A DNA stretch of 17,927 nucleotides, taken from Dehalococcoidia bacterium. GTDB taxonomy: Bacteria; Chloroflexota; Dehalococcoidia; E44-bin15. The stretch is from contig SOIC01000029.1 in the NCBI GenBank assembly GCA_004377275.1, forward strand, positions 1-17,927, read 5' to 3'. A program made the position numbers and the translations under genes. Below, piece by piece: positions 7,028-14,124 of this stretch; within the stretch, counting starts at the first letter, position 1; each line of letters opens with the position of its first letter. The notes under the pieces are model-generated. The model saw only the letters and a program-made list of their open reading frames with translations, was not told the DNA's origin and did no database searches.

Positions 7028-8196
7028 TGCTTCATAACCTGAAGGAAGATCTCATTTAACGATGGAGTGGAAACCTCGAAGCGGTCGACCTGGATGTTCT
7101 TCTCCACAAGCTGGCTGAGTATCTTCTGAGGAGGGGTGTCGCCATCGAGAAATAGCTCCACATACTTGCCATGATCCTTCCTCCCGCTTACCCCCTCAAG
7201 ATCGCCGATAACGACATCGCACTTCACAAATACGGAGTTGTTGCGGTAACGCCATTTTATCTCCGCCAGGTTCCCATAGAGGACCACACGCCCCTTGTCG
7301 ATCATCAGGATACGGTCACACATCTCCTCCACTTCGTTCATCATGTGGGTGCTAAGGATGACTGTTTTCCCTTGCTCTTTAAGCTCCAGAACGATGTCCT
7401 TCAAGAGCTGCCTGTTCACCGGATCGAGACCGGCAAAGGGCTCGTCGAGGATAATCAGGTCCGGATTGTGAGTGATAGTGACCAGGAACTGGATGATCTG
7501 CCCCATGCCACGGCTTAGCTCGCTTATCTTCTTCCCTTCATGAGGGAACATATCCACCTGTCTTAGAAGCTCCTCAGCCCGCTCCTTGGCAACTGTCGCG
7601 TCCACATTCTTCAGACTGGCCAGGTAGACCAGAGAATCGGAGACCCTCATCTTCCGGTAAAGGCCCCTCTCTTCGGGAAGATAGCCGATCCTGTTCTTGG
7701 CCTCCTCTTCTAGAGGCTGGCCAAAGAGCCTGATCTCACCGGAGTCGGCCCTTATGATGTCCATGATCATTCTTATAGTGGTGGTCTTTCCCGCGCCATT
7801 GGGACCTACCAGGCCAAAGACCTCTCCCGTCTCAATGGTGAAAGAGACATCCTGTACCACCATATTGCCCCCAAAGGATTTATTGATATGGGAGATTTCG
7901 ACTTGAACCTCTTTTTTAACCTCGGTCTTACTTTCCGATGGGGTGACTTCCGCTATTGAGGTGGTACTCGCCAACCGGGAAGCTTTTTCGACTCCTTTGA
8001 GCTGGACCTCCATTTCTGATGGTGCACCTTCTGCCATCGGGGTAGTCTTGTCCAGTGAGGGTGCATCTTCGTCTCTCTCCCAGGCCTCATCCCTCTCTCG
8101 CCCCTCCTGCCGCTGCCTGAAGGATCGCAACATGAGGCGCATGGTTATGGCGAGAACAATGGCAACAACGACGATAACAATAAAGGTGGTGTCCAT
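7024..8196 (-). CDS. ABC transporter ATP-binding protein with N-terminal membrane anchor
   Basis: A 390-residue ATPase partner of the downstream permease. The nucleotide-binding domain spans roughly 96-310: Walker A GPNGAGKTT (131-139), Q-loop region around YLPEERGLY, signature LSRGMGQ (227-233), Walker B LIILDEP (247-253), D-loop AGLDP and H-loop His284 (STHMM). A C-terminal domain of about 80 residues (DUF4162-like position) follows. Unusually, the protein begins with a membrane helix (about 5-24, very Val/Ile rich) and a charged linker of about 70 residues holding two similar units (from TTPMAE and from TTSIAE). The start at 8196 is chosen because AAAGGA lies 8 bases upstream and the promoter ends near 8232; an in-frame ATG at 8250 sits inside the promoter. 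Confidence 0.9.
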   Translation of the reverse strand: MDTTFIVIVVVAIVLAITMRLMLRSFRQRQEGRERDEAWERDEDAPSLDKTTPMAEGAPSEMEVQLKGVEKASRLASTTSIAEVTPSESKTEVKKEVQVEISHINKSFGGNMVVQDVSFTIETGEVFGLVGPNGAGKTTTIRMIMDIIRADSGEIRLFGQPLEEEAKNRIGYLPEERGLYRKMRVSDSLVYLASLKNVDATVAKERAEELLRQVDMFPHEGKKISELSRGMGQIIQFLVTITHNPDLIILDEPFAGLDPVNRQLLKDIVLELKEQGKTVILSTHMMNEVEEMCDRILMIDKGRVVLYGNLAEIKWRYRNNSVFVKCDVVIGDLEGVSGRKDHGKYVELFLDGDTPPQKILSQLVEKNIQVDRFEVSTPSLNEIFLQVMKQ

Positions 8197-8209
8197 TATC
8201 CCTATCCTT

Positions 8210-8239
8210 TTGACTTGATAGCCATTTGCAGAGTATACT
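8210..8239 (+). promoter_or_regulatory. nadE promoter
   Basis: TTGACT (8210-8215), an 18-base spacer and TATACT (8234-8239). The expected transcript start near 8246 leaves about 20 bases to the ATG at 8266. This argues against the in-frame upstream ATG at 8215, which lies inside the promoter. Confidence 0.6.
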
Positions 8240-8260
8240 TCAGGCAGCATACTCGGTCAA
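8232..8260 (-). promoter_or_regulatory. ABC exporter promoter
   Basis: On the minus strand TTGACC (8260-8255), a 17-base spacer and TATACT (8237-8232) form a near-consensus promoter with about 28 bases of leader to the ATG at 8196. The -10 overlaps the -10 of the opposing nadE promoter in the palindrome AGTATACT. Confidence 0.65.
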
Positions 8261-8265
8261 CTTTT

Positions 8266-8994
8266 ATGGAAGAGCGGGCAAACAAAATAATAGCCTGGAT
8301 GAGGGAGCAGGTAGCACTAGCGCAGCGTAAAGGCGTGGTCTTTGGCTTGAGCGGGGGGCTCGACTCAGCGGTGGTCGCGGTGCTTTGTAAGCGCGCCTTC
8401 CCCGATAACACTCTTGCCATCATCATGCCCTGTTATAGCAGCAAAACCGATATCGAACATGCTCGGGCAGTTGCCAAGCAATTCCAGATTCCCACTAGCA
8501 CTATCGCTCTGGAAGGGGTGCTCGACTCGCTACTCAAGGTATTACCTGTAGGCGATTACGAGCAAGCTACTAAGAAACTGGCTGAAGCCAATCTAAAACC
8601 CAGGCTGAGAATGCTCACCCTATACTACCTGGCAAATCGGCTCGGCTATCTGGTGGTGGGTACCGGAAATAGGAGCGAAATATCTATTGGCTACTTCACC
8701 AAGTATGGCGATGGTGCAGTAGACATCCTGCCGCTGGGAAATCTGGTTAAAAGCCGGGTTCGGGAGTTGGCAATCTATCTGGGCATGCCGAAAGAGATCA
8801 TCCAGAAACCTCCTTCGGCGGGTCTCTGGGTGGGACAAACCGATGAGGGGGAGATGGGAATAACATATGAGGAGCTCGACCGTTATCTTATCGCATGCGA
8901 GGCAGGGGATGAGATAAAGAGAAAGAGAAAGGTCGATGTCATGATAGCGGCAAGCGCCCATAAAAGAGTCACGCCCGCGATCCCTCCCTTTTAA
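8266..8994 (+). CDS. nadE: NH3-dependent NAD+ synthetase NadE
   Basis: Catalyses the last step of NAD synthesis, amidating deamido-NAD (NaAD) with ATP. The 242-residue protein contains the PP-loop SGGLDS (29-34), the NaAD/ATP-site segment GTGNRSE (132-138), GYFTKYGDG (142-150) and the late motif KPPSAGLW with QTDEGEMG (181-198). There is no N-terminal nitrilase-like glutaminase domain, so free ammonia is the expected nitrogen donor. This is the short class (about 240-275 residues). An additional 17 in-frame codons upstream (from 8215) are excluded on promoter grounds, and MEERANKIIAW is a normal family start. No Shine-Dalgarno is evident. It is divergent from the ABC exporter and monocistronic as far as seen. 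Confidence 0.93.
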   Translation: MEERANKIIAWMREQVALAQRKGVVFGLSGGLDSAVVAVLCKRAFPDNTLAIIMPCYSSKTDIEHARAVAKQFQIPTSTIALEGVLDSLLKVLPVGDYEQATKKLAEANLKPRLRMLTLYYLANRLGYLVVGTGNRSEISIGYFTKYGDGAVDILPLGNLVKSRVRELAIYLGMPKEIIQKPPSAGLWVGQTDEGEMGITYEELDRYLIACEAGDEIKRKRKVDVMIAASAHKRVTPAIPPF

Positions 8995-9010
8995 ATCATT
9001 CTGGTCACAA

Positions 9011-9024
9011 CGAACGACTGTTGC
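9011..9024. promoter_or_regulatory. Possible LexA/SOS-box-like site upstream of recA
   Basis: CGAACGACTGTTGC fits the core GAAC-N4-GTT of the Gram-positive type SOS box (CGAACRNRYGTTYG) but misses the last two consensus bases and one spacer position. It lies about 60 bases upstream of the likely recA -35 box and 16 bases before an isolated TTGACA (9041-9046). Operator function is a guess from position. Confidence 0.25.
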
Positions 9025-9084
9025 TTACACCTCTGGTGAGTTGACATAAAGATGATAGTAATCTTATCGACGGCTCATCCCCTC

Positions 9085-9113
9085 TTGTTTTAATGAAGTA
9101 GCTATGCTATGAT
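9085..9113 (+). promoter_or_regulatory. recA promoter
   Basis: TTGTTT (9085-9090), a 17-base spacer and TATGAT (9108-9113). The expected start near 9120 lies right at the AAGGA Shine-Dalgarno (9120-9124), giving a very short leader before the TTG start. An upstream perfect TTGACA at 9041-9046 lacks a good -10. Confidence 0.5.
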
Positions 9114-9130
9114 ACATTTAAGGAATCTCT

Positions 9131-10174
9131 TTGACACTAGTGGACGAGATGACTACGGAGAAGGAAAAGGCCCTAGAGCTGGCGGTAAGCCAGATCGAGA
9201 AGCAGTTCGGTAAGGGCTCGATTATGAGGCTGGGGGAGGATTCGGTGAGGATGGCGGTGGACTTTATCCCCACCGGTGCCATCTCGCTGGATTTCGCCCT
9301 TGGCATTGGGGGCATCCCCAGGGGTCGGGTTACTGAGATCTTCGGGCCGGAGATGAGCGGAAAGTCGACCATGGCGCTTCATATCATCGCTGAGGCTCAG
9401 AATCAAGGTGGCACGGCAGCCTATATAGATGCGGAGCATGCCCTTGATCCTGGTTATGCCGCCAACTGTGGTGTCAAAGTAGAGGAACTACTTATCTCCC
9501 AGCCAGACACGGGGGAGCAGGCACTGGAGATTACAGAGGCACTGGTCAGAAGCGGGGCAGTGGATGTGGTAGTTATCGATAGCGTGGCTGCCCTTGTCCC
9601 CAGGGCAGAGATTGAGGGGGATATGGGTGATGCTCATGTGGGACTTCAAGCTCGCTTAATGTCCCAGGCGCTGAGAAAGCTTACTGCTGCCATTCACAGG
9701 TCGCACACCTCGGTAATATTCATCAACCAATTGCGGGAGAAGGTGGGGGTTTTCTTTGGCAACCCAGAGGTGACCCCAGGGGGTCGAGCACTCAAGTTTT
9801 ATAGCTCGGTTAGGATCGATCTGAGGAGAGTGGAAGCCATTAAAAAAGGAGACGAGACGATAGGCAGCCGGGTGAGAGCTAAGATTGTCAAGAACAAGGT
9901 TGCCCCTCCTTTCAAGAACGCCGAGTTTGACATCATGTTCGCTTATGGGATCAGCAGCGAGGGCTGCCTTATCGACATGGGGGTGGGAATCGGGTTGGTG
10001 CAGAAAACGGGTGCCTTCTTCTCCTTTGGCGAAACCCGCCTGGGTCAAGGGCGCGAGAACGCCAAAGATTACCTGAAGGAGCATAAAGAGGTTGCCCAGG
10101 AGATGGAGCGGCAGATCCGAGCAGTAGCCTTCGCTTCTCAAAGCCCTCCCGATAGCAATTTGGCTGAGCAATAA
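9131..10174 (+). CDS. recA: Recombinase RecA
   Basis: DNA strand-exchange protein and SOS co-protease; 347 residues, normal length. Walker A is GPEMSGKST (72-80); the usual form is GPESSGKTT, so Ser-to-Met and Thr-to-Ser changes are present but the P-loop Lys is intact. Other features are YIDAEHALDP (98-107), Walker B VVVIDS (146-151), loop-1 region VPRAEIEGDMGD, and the loop-2 region from INQLREKVG through FFGNPEVTPGGRALKF. The C-terminus is acidic and Gln/Glu rich. The TTG at 9131 is chosen because AAGGA sits 6 bases upstream; GTG 9140 or ATG 9149 are in-frame alternatives six codons or fewer downstream. It is followed by a strong terminator and then recX. Confidence 0.97.
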   Translation: MTLVDEMTTEKEKALELAVSQIEKQFGKGSIMRLGEDSVRMAVDFIPTGAISLDFALGIGGIPRGRVTEIFGPEMSGKSTMALHIIAEAQNQGGTAAYIDAEHALDPGYAANCGVKVEELLISQPDTGEQALEITEALVRSGAVDVVVIDSVAALVPRAEIEGDMGDAHVGLQARLMSQALRKLTAAIHRSHTSVIFINQLREKVGVFFGNPEVTPGGRALKFYSSVRIDLRRVEAIKKGDETIGSRVRAKIVKNKVAPPFKNAEFDIMFAYGISSEGCLIDMGVGIGLVQKTGAFFSFGETRLGQGRENAKDYLKEHKEVAQEMERQIRAVAFASQSPPDSNLAEQ

Positions 10175-10208
10175 AGTTTGCCTTAGAGCGAAAAAGCGAA
10201 AAGGCGAA

Positions 10209-10242
10209 AAAAAGGCTGGGAGATTTTAGGTCCAGCCTTTTT
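10209..10242 (+). terminator. Intrinsic terminator between recA and recX
   Basis: A perfect 11-base-pair stem, AAAAAGGCTGG (10209-10219) with CCAGCCTTTTT (10232-10242), encloses a 12-base loop and ends in a T run. It is 35 bases past the recA stop and ends 10 bases before the recX start, so recX must depend on read-through or an unseen promoter. Confidence 0.88.
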
Positions 10243-10252
10243 GCGTTTAATT

Positions 10253-10873
10253 ATGAAGACCATAACCGATATCGAGACACAGAAGAGAGGGAGAGAGCGG
10301 GTCAGTATCTTCCTGGATGGGAGATTCGCCTTCAGCGTGGGAAGAGGCGTGGTTGAGGAGCATGGTCTTCATCCCGGGCAGGTGCTCTCCGATTCTCGGG
10401 TAGAGGAACTGGCGGCGGCCGACCTCTTTGGGAAGTGTCTTAACGCTGCCCTTCGCTTGCTGAGCTATCGCCCGCGAAGCGAGGCGGAGATCAGGACCAG
10501 GCTCAGCCGAAGATTCAATGGGGAAACCATTGACGGGGTCATTCTTCGGCTCAGGGAAAGGCAAATGATAGATGACGTCGCCTTCGCAACGTTCTGGAGG
10601 GAGGCGCGGGACTCCTTTAGCCCCCGCGGCAGGCGGCTGCTCAAGGCGGAGCTCAGGCATAAGGGGGTCGACGGGGAACTTATCGATAAGGTGCTGGACG
10701 GGATCGACGACGAGGAGAGCGCGTATAGAGCAGCACAAAAGAGGGGGCGCACCTTGGCAAAAGAGGACTACGAAACTTTCAGGCGAAAGCTAGGCGCTTT
10801 TCTGCGCAGGCGAGGATTCAGCTATGAGGTGGCCAACCGCACTACCGAGCGCCTTTGGCAGGAGCTAGGGTAG
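10253..10873 (+). CDS. recX: Regulatory protein RecX
   Basis: Modulator that binds RecA filaments and limits RecA activity. The 206-residue product shows the tandem three-helix repeats of the family: the first around AALRLLSYRPRSEAEIRTRL (the RPRSE.E.R.RL pattern), the second around RLRERQMIDDVAFATFW, the third around RKLGAFLRRRGFSYEVA near the C-terminus. An N-terminal extension of about 60 residues starting MKTITDIE is common in non-enterobacterial RecX. ATG 10253 is preferred to the TTG at 10241, which lies inside the terminator stem. No Shine-Dalgarno is seen. Position directly after recA supports the call, and the intervening terminator would keep recX product well below RecA. Confidence 0.9.
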   Translation: MKTITDIETQKRGRERVSIFLDGRFAFSVGRGVVEEHGLHPGQVLSDSRVEELAAADLFGKCLNAALRLLSYRPRSEAEIRTRLSRRFNGETIDGVILRLRERQMIDDVAFATFWREARDSFSPRGRRLLKAELRHKGVDGELIDKVLDGIDDEESAYRAAQKRGRTLAKEDYETFRRKLGAFLRRRGFSYEVANRTTERLWQELG

Positions 10874-10878
10874 TTCTC

Positions 10879-10907
10879 TTGACTTTGAAGTAAATAAAAG
10901 TTTAACA
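10879..10907 (+). promoter_or_regulatory. Possible rny operon promoter
   Basis: TTGACT (10879-10884) is followed by TTTAAC (16-base spacer) or TTAACA (17-base spacer), both weak -10 boxes. It is placed just after the recX stop and would give a leader of about 55 bases. That leader contains the hairpin TCTGGA-AAGA-TCCAGA (10935-10950) and the strong Shine-Dalgarno AAGGGGAG (10954-10961), 6 bases before the rny ATG. Confidence 0.35.
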
Positions 10908-10967
10908 TGGAAAATTCAAGATAGCCTTATCCGATCTGGAAAGATCCAGACGAAAGGGGAGATAAAA

Positions 10968-12491
10968 ATGTTGCCAATAGTTTTAGCGGCGGTGGGGGGA
11001 ACTGCCCTTGGGGGTGCAGTTGCGTTTCTGGTATGGCGGATGGTTGTTGGCCGCCGGATTCGCGCTGCCCAAATTGAGGTTGAAGCCCTCCTCACCGATG
11101 CCCAGACAAAGCACAAGGAGGCGATTCTTGAGGCCAAAGAGGAGGGGCTAAAGATCAAATCTCAAGCGGAATCGGAAATCCGCGAGCGTCGTGCTGAGCT
11201 TCAGCGGCATGAAAAGCGAATCTCTCAAAAGGAGGAAAACCTCGATAAAAAATCGGATGCCTTTGAACGACGAGAATATGGTCTACTCGCCAAGGAAAAG
11301 GAGGCAGAAGACCTGCACAATCATCTTCAGGAGTTGAAGCAGAAGCAGATTCAGCAATTGGAGCTTATCTCCAGGATCTCCAGCGATGAGGCAAAAGAGC
11401 TCCTGATTAAGGCGGTGGAGGATGAGGTTCGTGAGGATGTATCCCGTCGTATTAGAGAGATCGAGGTTCAGCTTAAACAGGAGGCCGATGAGCGGGCTCG
11501 GGAGATCCTCTCCCAGGCCATTCAGCGCTGTGCCACCGATGTGGTCTCAGAGAGCACCGTCTCGGTGGTCCCGCTGCCCAGCGACGAGATGAAGGGGCGT
11601 CTCATCGGGCGCGAGGGACGAAACATCAGAGCCCTTGAGAATGCCACCGGTGTTGACCTCATCATCGACGACACCCCCGAGGCGGTGACTATCTCGGGCT
11701 TCGATCCAGTACGTCGCGAGATCGCTCGGATCGCCCTGGAAAAGCTTATCCTCGACGGTAGAATTCACCCCGCCCGCATTGAAGAGATGGTGGCAACTGC
11801 GAGGAACGAGGTGGAGACAACGATCCAAGGAGAAGGGGAGCAGGCAACCCACGAGGTGGGGGTACCCGGGCTGCAGCCTGAGTTAATAAAGCTTTTAGGT
11901 CACCTCAAATATCGCTTCAGCTATGGACAGAACGTGCTCAGGCACAGCATCGAGGTAGCTCACCTAGCTGGCATGATCGCCTCGGAGCTGGGAGCCAAGG
12001 TCGCGCTAGCAAAGAAAGCGGGACTGCTCCATGACATCGGCAAGGCGGTGGATTTCCAGGTGGAGGGACCTCATGCCAAGATCGGCGCTGACCTGGTTAA
12101 GCAATGGGATAAATCTGCTGAGGTGGCCAGTGCTGTCGCAGAGCATCATGGAGAGACCAACTCAACGAGTATACTGGGTTTTATCATCTCCGCCGCCGAT
12201 GCCATCAGTGGGGGGAGGCCAGGGGCTAGAAGGGAGACCCTGGAGCACTATCTGAAGCGCCTGGAAGCGCTGGAAAGCGTGGCCAATAGCTTCACAGGCG
12301 TGGAGAAATCCTACGCCATCCAGGCTGGTCGCGAGATACGCATTATGGTTAAACCTGCCGAGATAGATGACCTTGCAGCGCTAAGACTTACCAGAGATAT
12401 TGTGAAGAAGATCGAAGAAACTCTGCAGTATCCCGGTCAGATAAAGGTAACGGTCATCAGAGAAACCAGAGCGGTTGACTACGCAAAATAG
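10968..12491 (+). CDS. rny: Ribonuclease Y
   Basis: Membrane-anchored endoribonuclease that initiates mRNA decay. The 507-residue product has the complete RNase Y order: an N-terminal transmembrane helix (about 3-27), a long charged coiled coil (about 30-190), a KH RNA-binding domain with GREGRN (214-219), and an HD domain with His326 (RHSIEVAHLAG), the HD pair His355-Asp356 (GLLHDIGKA), His369, His393/394 and Asp411 (SAADAISGGRPGAR). A C-terminal domain follows. All catalytic positions are present. The start is fixed by a strong Shine-Dalgarno. It is the first gene of a six-gene plus-strand run, and its stop codon overlaps the Shine-Dalgarno of ymdB, which implies coupled translation. Confidence 0.97.
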   Translation: MLPIVLAAVGGTALGGAVAFLVWRMVVGRRIRAAQIEVEALLTDAQTKHKEAILEAKEEGLKIKSQAESEIRERRAELQRHEKRISQKEENLDKKSDAFERREYGLLAKEKEAEDLHNHLQELKQKQIQQLELISRISSDEAKELLIKAVEDEVREDVSRRIREIEVQLKQEADERAREILSQAIQRCATDVVSESTVSVVPLPSDEMKGRLIGREGRNIRALENATGVDLIIDDTPEAVTISGFDPVRREIARIALEKLILDGRIHPARIEEMVATARNEVETTIQGEGEQATHEVGVPGLQPELIKLLGHLKYRFSYGQNVLRHSIEVAHLAGMIASELGAKVALAKKAGLLHDIGKAVDFQVEGPHAKIGADLVKQWDKSAEVASAVAEHHGETNSTSILGFIISAADAISGGRPGARRETLEHYLKRLEALESVANSFTGVEKSYAIQAGREIRIMVKPAEIDDLAALRLTRDIVKKIEETLQYPGQIKVTVIRETRAVDYAK

Positions 12492-12499
12492 GGGGGATA

Positions 12500-13273
12500 T
12501 TGCGCATTCTCATGTTGGGCGATGTAATAGGCAGGCCCGGCAGGCGGGCGGTGCAAGCCTTATTGCCTGGGTTGCGACAGGAGTATGGGATCGAGCTGGT
12601 AATCGCCAATGGTGAAAACGCTGCTGGGGGTCTTGGCTTGACCAGGGAAACGGCAGAGGAGCTTTTTGAAGCCGGTGTCGATGTCATCACCTCAGGAAAC
12701 CATGTCTGGGCCCAACGGGAGATAATGAACGATCTCGATAGCGACCTGGCGATCCTGCGCCCGCTAAACTATCCGCCGGGCGTCCCCGGTCACGGCTACC
12801 TGATCAAGGGGGAGACGCTGGTGGTCAACCTTTTGGGGCGCACCTTTATCGGAAACTTCGATTGCCCTTTCCGAGCGATGGATCAGCTACTCGAGGAGCT
12901 TGCCGATAATAAGCCTCCCGTCATCATCGTTGACTTTCACGCCGAGGCTACCTCGGAAAAGGTAGCCATGGGGTGGCATCTAGATGGCCGGGTCAGCGCG
13001 GTGCTGGGCACCCATACCCATGTAGGCACTGTGGATGCTCGGTTGCTCCCTAAAGGCACAGCCTCTATCACAGATGTAGGCATGATCGGCCCCATAGATT
13101 CGGTGATCGGGGATGATACCGATACGGTGCTCAGGAGGTTTCTTACCCAAATTCCCCATCGAATATCCGTGGGTAAGGGAAGTGTACTCCTTAATTCCGT
13201 TTTAGTAGAGATAGAGGAGGCCACAGGCAGAGCAAAGAACATAAGCCGAATCGACCGGGAGATCGAGTTATAG
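12500..13273 (+). CDS. ymdB: YmdB-family metallophosphoesterase (TIGR00282)
   Basis: A dinuclear-metal phosphodiesterase; the Bacillus homologue hydrolyses 2',3'-cyclic nucleotides and affects RNase Y-linked gene expression. The 257-residue product keeps the metal and catalytic set: Asp8 (MLGDVIGRPGR), Glu39 and Asn40 (NGENAAGG), Asn67 and His68 (SGNHVW), His147 (VDFHAEATSEK), and His172 and His174 (GTHTHVGT). It starts with TTG, supported by AGGGG 5 bases upstream and by the standard family start MRIL. The gene begins 8 bases after rny, reproducing the rny-ymdB pairing known in other bacteria. It is 5 bases from the PHP gene downstream. Confidence 0.95.
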   Translation: MRILMLGDVIGRPGRRAVQALLPGLRQEYGIELVIANGENAAGGLGLTRETAEELFEAGVDVITSGNHVWAQREIMNDLDSDLAILRPLNYPPGVPGHGYLIKGETLVVNLLGRTFIGNFDCPFRAMDQLLEELADNKPPVIIVDFHAEATSEKVAMGWHLDGRVSAVLGTHTHVGTVDARLLPKGTASITDVGMIGPIDSVIGDDTDTVLRRFLTQIPHRISVGKGSVLLNSVLVEIEEATGRAKNISRIDREIEL

Positions 13274-13278
13274 TTACG

Positions 13279-14124
13279 ATGAAAATTGACCTTCACATTC
13301 ACACCACGGCCTCTGATGGGCGGCTGACCCCGGAGGAAGTGGTGCGTATTGCGGCGAAACAGGGTCTGAGCGTGATCGCCATCACCGACCACGATTCTCT
13401 GGCAGGGATTGAGCCCGCGCTCCTGGCAGCCGAGTCCATCCCATCACTCAGAGTGATCCCCGGCCTGGAGATCAATACCGATACCCCCAACGATGAGGTT
13501 CATATTCTGGGCTACTTTATAGACTATCGTAACAAGGGGCTTAAGCAAACTCTCGAGAGGCTGCGTAATTCCCGTGAAACCCGGGCGCGGAAGATAGTCG
13601 CCAAGCTAGGAGAATTGGGGATCGATATAGCGTGGCACCGAGTCCTGGAATTATCTGGGGGTGGCTCTGTCGGGCGACCGCACATCGCTCTGGCAATGTT
13701 TGAGCGAGGCTATATCCCTTCCTTCCAAGAGGCGTTCATTAAATACATCGGTCGGCAGGGGCCGGCATATGTCAAGCGGGAGAGGCTCTCCCCGCAAGAG
13801 GCGGCAAAGCTAGTGGTAAAGGCAGGTGGCCTGCCTGTGCTGGCGCACCCGGCAAACATCGATGCCATCGAGGAGCTCTTAGTAGAGCTTAAAGAAGCCG
13901 GGTTGGTGGGCTTGGAGGCATATTATAATGGTTACCGCCGTAAAACGATCGATGGATTAGTCAGCCTGGCAGCTAAACACGGGCTGATCACCTCAGGGGG
14001 CAGTGATTTTCACGGTCTTGGGGGCGACAATGAGGCACCACTTGGCGGGATAGATGTCCCTTTTGATTGTGCCGAGCGTCTCATCGCCATGGCAGAGAGA
14101 CACTCCCAGAAGGTGATTAGATAG
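13279..14124 (+). CDS. PHP-domain phosphoesterase (RNase AM / nucleoside bisphosphate phosphatase-like)
   Basis: A 281-residue stand-alone PHP protein. The trinuclear metal motifs are all visible: HIHTTASDG (His6, His8, Asp13), ITDHDS (His38), PGLEIN (Glu64), EVHILGYF (His75), GRPH (His135), LAHPA (His190) and GGSDFHG (Asp243, His245). Inserted between them is the helical segment around 85-150 typical of the YciV/TrpH group. Characterised members act as 3',5'-nucleoside bisphosphate phosphatases or as 5'-3' exoribonucleases on short RNA. That specificity is inferred from family and from linkage to rny and ymdB. The start lacks a Shine-Dalgarno but sits 5 bases past the ymdB stop. Its TAG stop overlaps the GTG start of the next gene by one base. 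Confidence 0.88.
   Translation: MKIDLHIHTTASDGRLTPEEVVRIAAKQGLSVIAITDHDSLAGIEPALLAAESIPSLRVIPGLEINTDTPNDEVHILGYFIDYRNKGLKQTLERLRNSRETRARKIVAKLGELGIDIAWHRVLELSGGGSVGRPHIALAMFERGYIPSFQEAFIKYIGRQGPAYVKRERLSPQEAAKLVVKAGGLPVLAHPANIDAIEELLVELKEAGLVGLEAYYNGYRRKTIDGLVSLAAKHGLITSGGSDFHGLGGDNEAPLGGIDVPFDCAERLIAMAERHSQKVIR

Noticed and set aside
8197..8250. Longer start of the ABC ATPase at 8250
   Set aside because: It lies upstream of the predicted transcript start, inside the spacer of its own promoter; the start at 8196 has a Shine-Dalgarno.
8215..8265. Longer start of nadE at 8215
   Set aside because: It overlaps the -35 box of the nadE promoter and adds residues not typical of the family.
9041..9069. 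Perfect TTGACA as main recA promoter
   Set aside because: The hexamer at the right spacing is TTATCG, a poor -10; the downstream TTGTTT/TATGAT pair is better.
9656..10171. Minus-strand frame of 171 codons opposite recA
   Set aside because: It is a shadow of recA codon bias; the translation shows no family pattern.
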